A DNA stretch of 16,225 bases from Terriglobia bacterium (GTDB lineage: Bacteria; Acidobacteriota; Terriglobia; UBA7540). A model generated the notes under the pieces. The model ran no database searches. It was not told the DNA's origin and saw nothing but the letters and a program-made list of their open reading frames with translations. The DNA lies in the NCBI GenBank assembly GCA_020072905.1, contig JAIQGB010000097.1:1-16225 (forward strand), read 5' to 3'. The first letter of the stretch is position 1. Every line of letters starts with the position of its first letter. This document shows, piece by piece, positions 7,306 through 15,457 of the stretch. A program made the position numbers and the translations under genes.

Positions 7306-8727
7306 GTGAGAGCAACCAAACGAATTGCCTTTTTAGCCGTGTTTTCTTTTCTAGCTGTGCCCAGAGCGTTCACCCAAACCACCTCACCGCAGGCTTCCAA
7401 CTCCGCGGTAGAGGTTTTCACTTTGGAGCGCGCCATTCAATACGCCCGTGAGCACTATCCGGCAGTTCGGGCCTCCGTCGAGCGAATCCAAGCTGCGCAA
7501 GGCGGGGTAAGCCTAGCGTTGACGAACTATCTGCCGAGCGTCAACACGCTCTGGCAGTCAAATCGCGCCACGGCCAATAACATTGTCGGCCTTTTGCTGC
7601 CGCAGGGAGTCATATCATCCATTTCAGGGCCTGTGCTTCCCCACACCTCAGACCGAGGTGTCTGGGGAAGCGCGGCGGGCGTCCTATGGTCCTGGGAGCC
7701 GTTTGACTTCGGGTATCGCCGGGCCACCGTCAACGTGGCGCGCGCGGGTGAGAACATTGCCCGGTCGCAGTCGGACTTGACACAGCTTGATGTGGCTACG
7801 GGTGCTGCGCAGGCATTCTTCTCCTTGCTGGCCGCGGAGCAAGTGGTCCGCACCGCGCAAGCGAACGTGAACCGTTGGGAAGTCTTTGACAAGTCGGTCC
7901 ACGTCCTCGTCGATAACCAGCTTCGGCCCGGCGCCGACGCCTCGCGCGCCGACGCCGAACTCGCCCTGGCCAGGACGCAACTGATCCAGGCCCAGACAGC
8001 CGAGCGAATCCGTCGCGCTGCTTTCGCTGACATCCTCGGAATGACGGGAACAAACGTGGAAGTTGATCCCGGTCACCTACTCACTTCGGTGCCGGAAGAG
8101 AATATCCGGGCGGTTCCGCTCGCTTCCCACCCTGCCGCCGCCGCACAGAACTCTCTGGTCGAACAAGTGAAGGCGCAAGAACGCGCCCTGGACCGGTCCT
8201 TCGTGCCACACTTCTTCACCGAGGCAGCCCTCTCGGGACGGGGCAGCGGCGCCAATCCTGACGGCACGGACGCCACGGGATTAAATGGTTTGGGACTTGA
8301 ACGGATGAACTACGCGGTCGGGATAACGGTCACGTTCCCACTGTTTGACTACTTCTCGACCCGAGCCCAGAAGAGGATCGCAGCTGCCAACCAGAGAGCC
8401 GAGGAAGCGCGTTACGACCAGACGCTACAGGGTTTGTCGGATCAAGTGGAGCAGGCTCAAGCCAGTCTGGACGGAGCGCGGCAGGTGGCGCGAAACACTC
8501 CCATCGAGCTCCAGGCGGCACAGGCCAGCGAGACCCAAGCCCAGGCGCGATATCAGGCGGGGTTGGCCACGATGGTGGAGGTTTCCGAAGCCGAGGGTCT
8601 GCTGGTCCAGGCGGAGATTGATGATGCCCTGGCACGACTGAACGTTTGGCGCGGCCTGGAGGGCATGGCGGCGGCGCAGGGTAACCTGCAACCGTTCGTC
8701 CAGCTTTTGAGCAGTCGGCGGCCTTAG
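7306..8727 (+). CDS. TolC-family outer-membrane efflux channel
   Basis: This is the outer-membrane duct of the tripartite pump, 473 residues, a normal TolC-family length. Translation starts at GTG 7306, with GGAGGCG (7290-7296) nine bases upstream; the signal peptide follows at once (RIAFLAVFSFLAVPRAFTQ). Two repeated OEP domains span roughly 37-250 and 275-465. Typical signatures are FTLERAIQYAREHYPAVRAS and SLALTNYLPSVN in the first, and VGITVTFPLFDYFSTRAQKR and YQAGLATMVEVSEAEGLLVQ in the second. Long Ala/Gln-rich helices (for example EVFDKSVHVLVDNQLRPGAD, and AELALARTQLIQAQTAERIR) form the periplasmic tunnel. It lies 59 bases before the permease gene and is surely co-transcribed. Having the channel gene first, before permease and adaptor, differs from the commonest adaptor-permease-channel order. 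Confidence 0.92.
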   Translation: MRATKRIAFLAVFSFLAVPRAFTQTTSPQASNSAVEVFTLERAIQYAREHYPAVRASVERIQAAQGGVSLALTNYLPSVNTLWQSNRATANNIVGLLLPQGVISSISGPVLPHTSDRGVWGSAAGVLWSWEPFDFGYRRATVNVARAGENIARSQSDLTQLDVATGAAQAFFSLLAAEQVVRTAQANVNRWEVFDKSVHVLVDNQLRPGADASRADAELALARTQLIQAQTAERIRRAAFADILGMTGTNVEVDPGHLLTSVPEENIRAVPLASHPAAAAQNSLVEQVKAQERALDRSFVPHFFTEAALSGRGSGANPDGTDATGLNGLGLERMNYAVGITVTFPLFDYFSTRAQKRIAAANQRAEEARYDQTLQGLSDQVEQAQASLDGARQVARNTPIELQAAQASETQAQARYQAGLATMVEVSEAEGLLVQAEIDDALARLNVWRGLEGMAAAQGNLQPFVQLLSSRRP

Positions 8728-8786
8728 CGAAAACGTCAGTCACCCGGCCATCGCGCTCTTGCAGAACGTAAGAAGGGGTGTGACTC

Positions 8787-11700
8787 ATGGGGCTAATTCA
8801 TGCAGCCCTCCGGCGACCGATTACGGTGATGGTGCTGGTCATTGCGGTGGCGCTTTGCTCGATCCTGGCAATCCTCCGGATGCGAACGGATATCTTTCCG
8901 AATTTGAATCTCCCCGTTATCTACGTCGCCCAACCCTATGGCGGAATGAGTCCGACGCAGATGGAAGGGTACCTGGTCTTTTACTACGAGTATCATTTCC
9001 TTTACATCAATGGGATTGAAAGTGTGGAGGACAAGTCGATCCAAGGCAACGGGCTGCTGAAGCTGACGTTCCACCCCGGAACGGACATGAGCCAGGCCCT
9101 CGCCCAGACTATCTCCTATGTAAATCGCGCCCATGCCTTCATGCCGTATGGAACGGTGAGCCCGTTTGTGATCCGCTTCGACGCGGGCACCGTACCCGTT
9201 GGCTACCTGGTGTTTTCCAGTAAGACGCGAACTATTGGAGAAATCCAGGACCTGGCGCTTAATCGAATCCGGCCGGTGTTTGCCACCCTCCCAGGAGTAT
9301 CCGCGCCACCGCCGTTTGGCGGGAACCAGCGGACGATCGTCATCACGGTCAATCCGGACCGTCTGCGCTCCTACAACCTATCCCCGGACCAGGTCGTGAA
9401 GGCGATCAGCTCCGGCAACATCCTGATGCCCGCTGGCAATGTGCGCACTGGAAGCTTGCTGCGCATTGTCGCCAGCGATTCCGTCACCCCCAACATCCAA
9501 GACTTGTTGGACGTGCCGATCCGCGCCGGCGCCGGCCCAACTGTCTACTTGCGTGACCTGGGAGGCGTGGCGGACAGCACGGACATCCCCACCGGCTATG
9601 CACTGGTGAACGGCCGCAGGGCGGTGTACATCCCCGTGACCAAGCGCCCGGACGCTTCCACACTCACAGTTGTGAAGGAGGTCAAACAGAATCTCGCCCG
9701 CTTCCGCTCCCTGGTTCCCTCCGACATCGACATCACCTATCAGTTCGACCAATCCGGGTACGTCAAGAGTGCGCTCCTCTCCGTGGGTCAGGAGGGATTG
9801 CTCGGGGCGCTGCTGACCGGCCTCATGGTGCTACTCTTTCTGGGTGATTGGCGAAGTTCGCTGATCGTGGTCACCACCATCCCCTTCGCTCTGCTCGCGG
9901 CGGTGGTGGCGCTGTGGGCAGCCGGGCAGACGATCAACATTATGACGCTCGGAGGTCTCGCCCTGGCGGTGGGAGTCCTGGTTGATGAAGGGACGGTTGT
10001 CATTGAGAATACTCACACGCATCTTGTGCAAGGCGTCCCGCCGGCGCGAGCCGTGCTGGACGCCAGCAAGGAGGTGTTCATTCCGCGTTTGTTGGCCATG
10101 CTGTCTGTGCTGGCGGTCTTCGTGCCTTCGTTCTTCATGACCGGCGTTACTCAGGCCCTCTTTGTCCCGCTCACGCTCGCGGTAGGATTTGCGATGGCGG
10201 CCTCCTATTTCCTGTCCAGCTCGCTCGTGCCCGTTATGTCTACCTGGATTCTCAGGGAGCATCATGACGAAACTGCGGACAAGGGCCGAGGCGGGACGTT
10301 TGACCGGCTGCGTGAGAAATCGAGTGTGATTCTCAATCGGCTCGCACCTCTGCGCATTGTGGTGGTGGCGGCTTACGGCGTTGTCGCCCTCGCCATCATC
10401 TTACTGCTCGGACCGCAGGTGGGAAGAGAATTATTCCCGCGCGCTGTGGCCGGGCAATTTCGGCTGCGTTTCGACGCTCCGACCGGAACCCGCGCCGAAG
10501 ACACCTCGCGCCTGGTGGCGAGGGTTCTGGACGAGATTCAGACCGCGGCCGGGCGGGGGAACGTAAGCATCAGCCTGGGTTATGTCGGCACACAAGCCGC
10601 TAGTTATCCCATCAACACAGTGTTCCTTTGGACCAGCGGGCCGCACGAGGCGGTGATGAATGTCGCCCTGAATCCTGCCGCGGGAATCGACGTGGCCGCC
10701 TTCCAGGAGAAGCTTCGGGATATCCTGCCAAAGAAATTCCCGGGTTGCTCCTTCTCCTTCGAGCCGGGAGACATCGTCAGTCAGATCATGAATTTCGGGG
10801 CGCCCACTCCTGTCGAGTTAGCGGTTACGGGGCCGGACTTCCCCACGGCTCGATCCTACACCGAGAAATTGCGCGATGAGCTGAGCAAGGTATCAGGCTT
10901 GCGCGACCTGAGGATTGAGCAGCCGCTCAATTATCCCAGCGTTGACGTGCGAGTGAACCGCGAGCTGGCGGGGCAACTCGGCGTGACGGCTGAGCAGGTT
11001 GGCCGGTCCCTTTCGGAGGCCACGGCCTCCAGTCGCTTCACAACCCCCAACTTCTGGGCGGATCCGAAGACGGGGGTCGGTTATCAAGTCCAGGTCCAGT
11101 ATCCTCAACCGCGAATGACTTCCCTCGAGGAGGTCCAGAACATCCCAGTGATGCCGGGCGACGCGCAACATCCGCTCCTCGGAGACCTTGCCAGGGTCAC
11201 GAACGGTACGCTCGTGGGTGAGTACGACCGCGTCAACGGACTGTGGCTGCTGACCCTCTCGGCGAATACGGCGACCGAAGATCTGGGCAGCGTGGCGAAC
11301 AGCATCGATAGGGCGATCCGTGGCACCGGCACACCGCCGCGGGGAGTCACGGTTCAGATGCGTGGTCAAATCGCTCCCATGCGCGAGACGTTCACCAACC
11401 TTGGGATCGGCCTGTTACTGGCGATCGCGGTGATCTTCTTGTTGCTGGCTGCTAACTTCGAATCCCTGCGCCTCTCTTTTGTGGTTCTGACGATCAGCCC
11501 GGCAGTCATCTGCGGTGTGATCCTTATGCTGCTCATCACTCACACGACGCTGAATCTGGAGTCGTTCATGGGAGCGATCATGGCCGTCGGTGTAGCAACA
11601 GCGAACGCCATTCTGCTCGTAACCTTCGCGGAGCAGTATCGGAGGGAGGGAGCACCCTCTGTCGCGGCCGCCATTCAAGGCGCGAAGACTCGAATGCGCC

Positions 11701-11951
11701 CCATACTGATGACCAGTATGGCCATGATTGCTGGCATGGTTCCCATGGCCCTGGCGCTGGGCGAAGGAGCGGAGGCGACGGCGCCTCTGGGGAGAGCGGT
11801 CATCGGTGGCCTTTTGGCCGCGACGGTGGTCAACCTGACCGTGCTGCCTTTCGTGTTCTCCCTGATTCAGGCCCGCGCCAGCACCGTATCCCCTTCGCTT
11901 GACCCGGATGATCCCGCGAGTCGTTACGTTGAGCGAAGGCCGGCGAATTAA
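8787..11951 (+). CDS. RND efflux permease (HAE/AcrB-like) with altered proton relay
   Basis: The product is a 1054-residue inner-membrane proton-driven exporter. AAGGGG at about 8771-8776 serves as the ribosome site. The start fits because TM1 (RRPITVMVLVIAVALCSILA) follows immediately, as in the family. Two large periplasmic loops (about 33-335 and 548-870) supply the porter and docking domains. TM2-6 span ~336-490 and TM8-12 ~870-1030. GEGAEATAPLGRAVIGGLLA (992-1011) is a strong family motif. In TM4, AVGVLVDEGTVVIEN puts Asp400-Glu401 where AcrB has Asp407-Asp408. In TM10, GVATANAILLVTF has Ala939 at the AcrB Lys940 position. Arg971 of RMRPILMT is retained. The pump's substrate is unknown. 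The gene is 23 bases from the adaptor gene. Confidence 0.94.
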   Translation: MGLIHAALRRPITVMVLVIAVALCSILAILRMRTDIFPNLNLPVIYVAQPYGGMSPTQMEGYLVFYYEYHFLYINGIESVEDKSIQGNGLLKLTFHPGTDMSQALAQTISYVNRAHAFMPYGTVSPFVIRFDAGTVPVGYLVFSSKTRTIGEIQDLALNRIRPVFATLPGVSAPPPFGGNQRTIVITVNPDRLRSYNLSPDQVVKAISSGNILMPAGNVRTGSLLRIVASDSVTPNIQDLLDVPIRAGAGPTVYLRDLGGVADSTDIPTGYALVNGRRAVYIPVTKRPDASTLTVVKEVKQNLARFRSLVPSDIDITYQFDQSGYVKSALLSVGQEGLLGALLTGLMVLLFLGDWRSSLIVVTTIPFALLAAVVALWAAGQTINIMTLGGLALAVGVLVDEGTVVIENTHTHLVQGVPPARAVLDASKEVFIPRLLAMLSVLAVFVPSFFMTGVTQALFVPLTLAVGFAMAASYFLSSSLVPVMSTWILREHHDETADKGRGGTFDRLREKSSVILNRLAPLRIVVVAAYGVVALAIILLLGPQVGRELFPRAVAGQFRLRFDAPTGTRAEDTSRLVARVLDEIQTAAGRGNVSISLGYVGTQAASYPINTVFLWTSGPHEAVMNVALNPAAGIDVAAFQEKLRDILPKKFPGCSFSFEPGDIVSQIMNFGAPTPVELAVTGPDFPTARSYTEKLRDELSKVSGLRDLRIEQPLNYPSVDVRVNRELAGQLGVTAEQVGRSLSEATASSRFTTPNFWADPKTGVGYQVQVQYPQPRMTSLEEVQNIPVMPGDAQHPLLGDLARVTNGTLVGEYDRVNGLWLLTLSANTATEDLGSVANSIDRAIRGTGTPPRGVTVQMRGQIAPMRETFTNLGIGLLLAIAVIFLLLAANFESLRLSFVVLTISPAVICGVILMLLITHTTLNLESFMGAIMAVGVATANAILLVTFAEQYRREGAPSVAAAIQGAKTRMRPILMTSMAMIAGMVPMALALGEGAEATAPLGRAVIGGLLAATVVNLTVLPFVFSLIQARASTVSPSLDPDDPASRYVERRPAN

Positions 11952-11974
11952 GAGGATGCGCGCGAGGAAACGTT

Positions 11975-13144
11975 ATGAAATTCAAGGCAACAACAGCCCT
12001 ACTCGCACTTTTGGGAGTCTGCCTTCTTTCCGCCTCTTGTAGCCAGGATCGAAGCGGGGCAGGACCGGCGGCCAGCCAGCCTTCGGGGAGTTCGTCCTCA
12101 CCTGAAGTTGAAGTAACCCCAGTGCGCTCGCAGAAGCTGAGCACCACGGTCAGGCTTCCCGCCCAACTCGTACCCTATCAAGTCGTGGATGTTTATCCCA
12201 AGGTGACGGGGTTTGTGAAGTGGATCAAAGTCGACCGCGGCTCAAGAGTAAAAACGGGAGAGCAGATTGCCCTGCTGGAAGCTCCAGAACTCGTGGCGCA
12301 GCGGGCCGAAGCGGAATCCAAATTCCAGAGCGCGGAGTCGCAGCTCGCGGCAGGGCAGGCCAAGCTCGCAGCGGACCAAGCCACCTACCAGAGAATGAGC
12401 GCGGCAGCCAAGACTCCTGGCGTGGTCGCCTTGAACGACCTGGAGGTGGCGCAGAAAATCGCCCAGTCCGACGAAGCGAACGTCATGGCGCTCCAGAAGA
12501 GCGCCAAGGCGGCCCAAGACGCACTCCGCGCGGTCTCAGAGCTTGAAGCGTATCTCAGCATCACTGCACCGTTTGATGGGCAAGTCACGACTCGATATGT
12601 TCATCCCGGCGCGCTCGTCGGGCCCGCCAGCGGACCCGGCGCCATGACACCCATCGTTCAGATCCAAACGCTCGCCCGGCACCGTCTGGTGGTCCCCGTG
12701 CCGGAGTACGACGCGGCGGGAATCCCGGAGGGAACAGAAGTAAGTTTCACCGTGCCTTCATTTCCAGGAAGACTCTTTCAGGCTCCCATCGCCAGGATTT
12801 CACGGGCCGTGGACATTAAGACGCGCACTATGCCCGTCGAATTGGACGTTCGCGACCCTCATGCTGAACTCGATCCTGGCACGTTCTGCGAAGTGTCCTG
12901 GCCCGTGCGCCGGGCTTACCCCACCCTGTTCGTTCCGACCTCCGCTGTGGCGAACGACTTGGAGCGGACATTCATCATTCGCATCCGCGAGAATCGAGTT
13001 GAATGGGTGGATGTGAAAACGGGAGCGACGGCCGGCATGCTTATCGAGGTATTTGGGGACCTGAAGGAGGGAGACGAGGTGGCCGTGCGGGGCACGGACC
13101 AACTCCTTCCTCAAACGCGGGTGGTCATAAAGCCAGCGTCTTGA
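11975..13144 (+). CDS. Periplasmic adaptor (membrane fusion) lipoprotein of the RND pump
   Basis: The 389-residue adaptor links permease to outer-membrane channel. GAGGAAA just upstream supports ATG 11975. The N-terminus MKFKATTALLALLGVCLLSASC with Cys22 looks like a lipoprotein signal; Ser at -3 is less typical than Leu, so lipidation is probable, not certain. The Ser/Pro-rich spacer ends near residue 43. Split lipoyl halves lie at about 71-104 (VDVYPKVTGFVKWIKVDRGS, VKTGEQIALLE) and 192-225 (AYLSITAPFDGQVTTRYVHPGALV). The Ala/Gln-rich helical hairpin lies between them (105-190). The beta-barrel follows (about 230-310) and then a membrane-proximal domain ending QLLPQTRVVIKPAS. It is the last gene of the operon; no clear terminator follows it. 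Confidence 0.93.
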   Translation: MKFKATTALLALLGVCLLSASCSQDRSGAGPAASQPSGSSSSPEVEVTPVRSQKLSTTVRLPAQLVPYQVVDVYPKVTGFVKWIKVDRGSRVKTGEQIALLEAPELVAQRAEAESKFQSAESQLAAGQAKLAADQATYQRMSAAAKTPGVVALNDLEVAQKIAQSDEANVMALQKSAKAAQDALRAVSELEAYLSITAPFDGQVTTRYVHPGALVGPASGPGAMTPIVQIQTLARHRLVVPVPEYDAAGIPEGTEVSFTVPSFPGRLFQAPIARISRAVDIKTRTMPVELDVRDPHAELDPGTFCEVSWPVRRAYPTLFVPTSAVANDLERTFIIRIRENRVEWVDVKTGATAGMLIEVFGDLKEGDEVAVRGTDQLLPQTRVVIKPAS

Positions 13145-13323
13145 CGAGGTGGAAGATTTCTTTAACCCTCCCACCCCATTTGGCCCGTTCAGTCCGAAAA
13201 GGCGGTTTCAGAATGCCTTCGTGACGTCACCCCCCTGAGCTTTCGGCGATGAGCACTGGTCGAACAGACAGGACTTGTGCTTCAAGCACTCAAAAGATTG
13301 CAATCGGTTTCGTAGTACGATAG
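13145..13323. other. Intergenic region after the efflux operon
   Basis: I see no gene here. Two short perfect dyads are present: GTGACGTCAC (13222-13231) and GTGCTT-C-AAGCAC (13277-13289). Neither has a T tract, so neither is a convincing terminator for the operon. Their function is unknown. Confidence 0.45.
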
Positions 13324-13485
13324 ATGAGGGTCGAAGAGGTTGTTGTACCCGTTTGGATCAACGATTACGCGAAACAATTGAATTTCCTGCTGGACACGGG
13401 CGATGAGAAAACCATTGTATACCGATGGTGCAGTCCTCCGACGCGAGACATAGCCACAACTCATGAAACTCCTCAGAAGGTGTAG
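13324..13485 (+). pseudogene. Relic resembling the start of a retropepsin-like aspartyl protease domain
   Basis: ATG at 13324 opens a 53-codon frame ending at TAG 13483-13485. It reads VEEVVVPVWINDYAKQLNF then LLDTGDEKTIVYRW. The order 'hydrophobic strand, V-P-V-x-I-N, then F-L-L-D-T-G' matches the opening of the retropepsin-type aspartyl protease fold, found in many exported acidobacterial proteases. Asp24 would be the catalytic residue. Against function: the residue after DTG is Asp, where the family has Ala or Ser; the frame ends after ~30 further residues with no similarity; there is no signal peptide or ribosome site; and a TAG lies directly upstream. I read it as a fragment of a lost gene. 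It overlaps the end of the convergent barrel-protein gene by 13 bases. This is a by-eye match over ~30 residues. Confidence 0.4.
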
Positions 13486-15107
13486 ATCATCAGCACGTAC
13501 GGATACGTATATCCATGGTCCGAAGCCGCCCGTTTGATAAATGTGCCAGGGAAAATGTGGCCCACGCCGATATTGATCTCGAGTCCGTTGGCAAAATTGT
13601 GCGAGCCTTGAACGTCAGCCTCTTGGCCCACCCATCGGCCGGCTGTGCCCGCCGCGACTCTTGGAATAGCGACGGAACCACTTGCGGTGTAGAGCCCGTC
13701 GTGCACGTTGGCAAGCCAATAAGCATGATAGTTCGCCGAAGCATTCCAAGTTTTGCGCGGCGCGATTTCGAAGCCACCGCGCACATCGTGGACATTGCGC
13801 CATCCGACCTGGTCGGTTTCGCCCCATTTGAGGTGGGTGCTGGGATACATCACATCAAAGGTTTGCACTTTGTTGTCCTGGGGATTGTTGTCCCCCGTGG
13901 CATAGTTATATTCCGCGGAGAAACGCGGCTTCCAAGCTGGCTTCCAGGTGCGACCGAGTACCCAATGGCCGGCCCAGGCATTGAAATCCGAGTTGGCGAC
14001 CTTGCCTCTTTCAGCCGCTACTTCCGTTCCGTAGTCAAAGCCAGCGGGCAGTTTTCCGACCCAGCGGAGCCCATAGGTCTTGAAATTGAGATCACCCCCC
14101 TTCCTGTCTTCGCCCGTTACCAGGGCGCCTATGCGCCAGAAAACGTACGGCTCAAGGGTTGCCTTTGGGACCAGCTTCTCAATGCCTCCGTACAAGCCAT
14201 GGATGTTGTTTCCCAACGTGGGCTTGCTGAATCCATTGCTTGTAGTTCTGGTGATCTGAACCGCAGATGCCGCGAACGCGTCGAGACGGTAGCCCTGGTG
14301 GCGAAAAGTCGCGCGAATGGCGTCAAAGCTCCTGGCGCCCGGAAACGACCAGCGGCTTTCCGCCACCAGGCGGCCTTCGCCCCAATAGAAACCTTGGCGG
14401 CCAGCTCTGACGGATAGAGCACCCTTTTGGGTATCACCCCATTCCACGTAGGCCAGCCTGAGATCGAGCTGGTCATAGAATCCCGAGGTGCGCGGAGAAT
14501 TCTTGTCGAAAGCCCGCGCATCCTGTCCTTCTACATGAAACTTCAGCCAGTTCGCCGGCTGGATCGTGACACCCAAACGAATCCGGTTGAGGAAGTACGT
14601 GTCTCCGTCGTTGGCTTGGAATAGTTTTCCTTGAAAGCCCTCTTCAACTCGGGCCCGGTACTCGCCGTCAAAACGCAGCCACTTGGGTAAGTGGCTGTTC
14701 AGCTCGCCAGCGGGGGAGAAGCGTGCGGGGCCACGACGAGTCGAATCCTGCGGGTCTGCAGGCGCAGCTTTTCCCTGCCCATTGCCGGCCAGCTTAGCGG
14801 ATGTCGTCTTGGCAGTAGCGAGCTCCTTTTCGACAGGACTCGATGTGACCTGGGGCGCCTGTCGCTCTCGGCGCTTATGAACGCTTACAGAACGCTGGGA
14901 GCCGGCCTGCGTCGTCTTTCGCTCGATCGGCGCCGACTGTTTGTCCGCTGCCTGGCTTGAGATACCAACGGCGAAGAAGATGACGATGAATGCTATCGTC
15001 ACCAATAATCCCGTGGGGATGCTGATTCTGTGGACAGTTATGTCGGATGCTTGCCCGTGAGTGACCAGCCCGAGCCTTTGTAGCACCACAAGTGGGAGAG
15101 TGTACAT
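13473..15107 (-). CDS. Alginate-export-family-like outer-membrane beta-barrel protein
   Basis: The frame begins at GTG 15110, with ATG at 15107 directly after; I use the ATG (544 residues). No good ribosome site precedes either codon, so the start is uncertain. A hydrophobic segment (about 33-52, GLLVTIAFIVIFFAVGISSQ) is a plausible signal peptide with an unusually long n-region. Residues ~53-140 form a basic, Ser/Thr/Ala/Gln-rich, low-complexity linker. From ~141 a porin-like barrel resembles the alginate export family: LRFDGEYRARVEEGF, TYFLNRIRLGVTIQPANWLK, DLRLAYVEWGD, VRAGRQGFYWGEGRLVAESR, and the C-terminal VLMIYTF with terminal Phe, the usual barrel-assembly signal. It probably forms a channel for an anionic sugar or other small solute. 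No alginate biosynthesis genes are nearby, so an alginate role is not implied. Confidence 0.82.
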   Translation of the reverse strand: MYTLPLVVLQRLGLVTHGQASDITVHRISIPTGLLVTIAFIVIFFAVGISSQAADKQSAPIERKTTQAGSQRSVSVHKRRERQAPQVTSSPVEKELATAKTTSAKLAGNGQGKAAPADPQDSTRRGPARFSPAGELNSHLPKWLRFDGEYRARVEEGFQGKLFQANDGDTYFLNRIRLGVTIQPANWLKFHVEGQDARAFDKNSPRTSGFYDQLDLRLAYVEWGDTQKGALSVRAGRQGFYWGEGRLVAESRWSFPGARSFDAIRATFRHQGYRLDAFAASAVQITRTTSNGFSKPTLGNNIHGLYGGIEKLVPKATLEPYVFWRIGALVTGEDRKGGDLNFKTYGLRWVGKLPAGFDYGTEVAAERGKVANSDFNAWAGHWVLGRTWKPAWKPRFSAEYNYATGDNNPQDNKVQTFDVMYPSTHLKWGETDQVGWRNVHDVRGGFEIAPRKTWNASANYHAYWLANVHDGLYTASGSVAIPRVAAGTAGRWVGQEADVQGSHNFANGLEINIGVGHIFPGTFIKRAASDHGYTYPYVLMIYTF

Positions 15108-15110
15108 CAC

Positions 15111-15457
15111 AGCTTGAGGCTGTGAAATCTGATTTATCGGAACCAGAGGGCTATAGGCCGCCGGTACCCGTCACCCCTTCTACGGGGTTGCAGCCATCGT
15201 GTCGCGAGGCAGAAGGGTTGGAAACTCCCGGTCTTCTTGGTGAGCAGTGCGCATCGTCGGAAGTCTCCAGCGAGCCTTGAGGGAGAAGTATGGGGCGTAT
15301 ATCCCTCGCACCTATTCCGACCTTCGCAACCGCACCGGCGGATTTTCAGTGCCGGGCGCCTTAGCGATCACCCAAGGCCTTCGTCCTACCTCTGCGGAGG
15401 GTTCCAAAGCCCTAAGCTGTTGCCTTTCCAACCATAACTCCGACACCTCTCTCGCCG
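15111..15457. other. Intergenic region with no recognisable gene, 5' flank of glgX relic
   Basis: This region should hold the promoter of the minus-strand barrel gene and the missing 5' part of the glgX-like pseudogene. I read all three plus-strand frames for the N-terminal beta domain (CBM48-like) of glycogen-debranching enzymes and found no match. Frames of 60-86 codons exist but resemble nothing I know. Confidence 0.5.

Noticed and set aside
13145..13300. Terminator for the efflux operon
   Set aside because: Only short palindromes without T runs are present; termination may be Rho-dependent.
13515..14417. 300-codon open frame on the plus strand within the barrel-protein gene
   Set aside because: It is antisense to the barrel gene, whose strands and terminal Phe are clear; no domain or signal is seen in the plus-strand frame.
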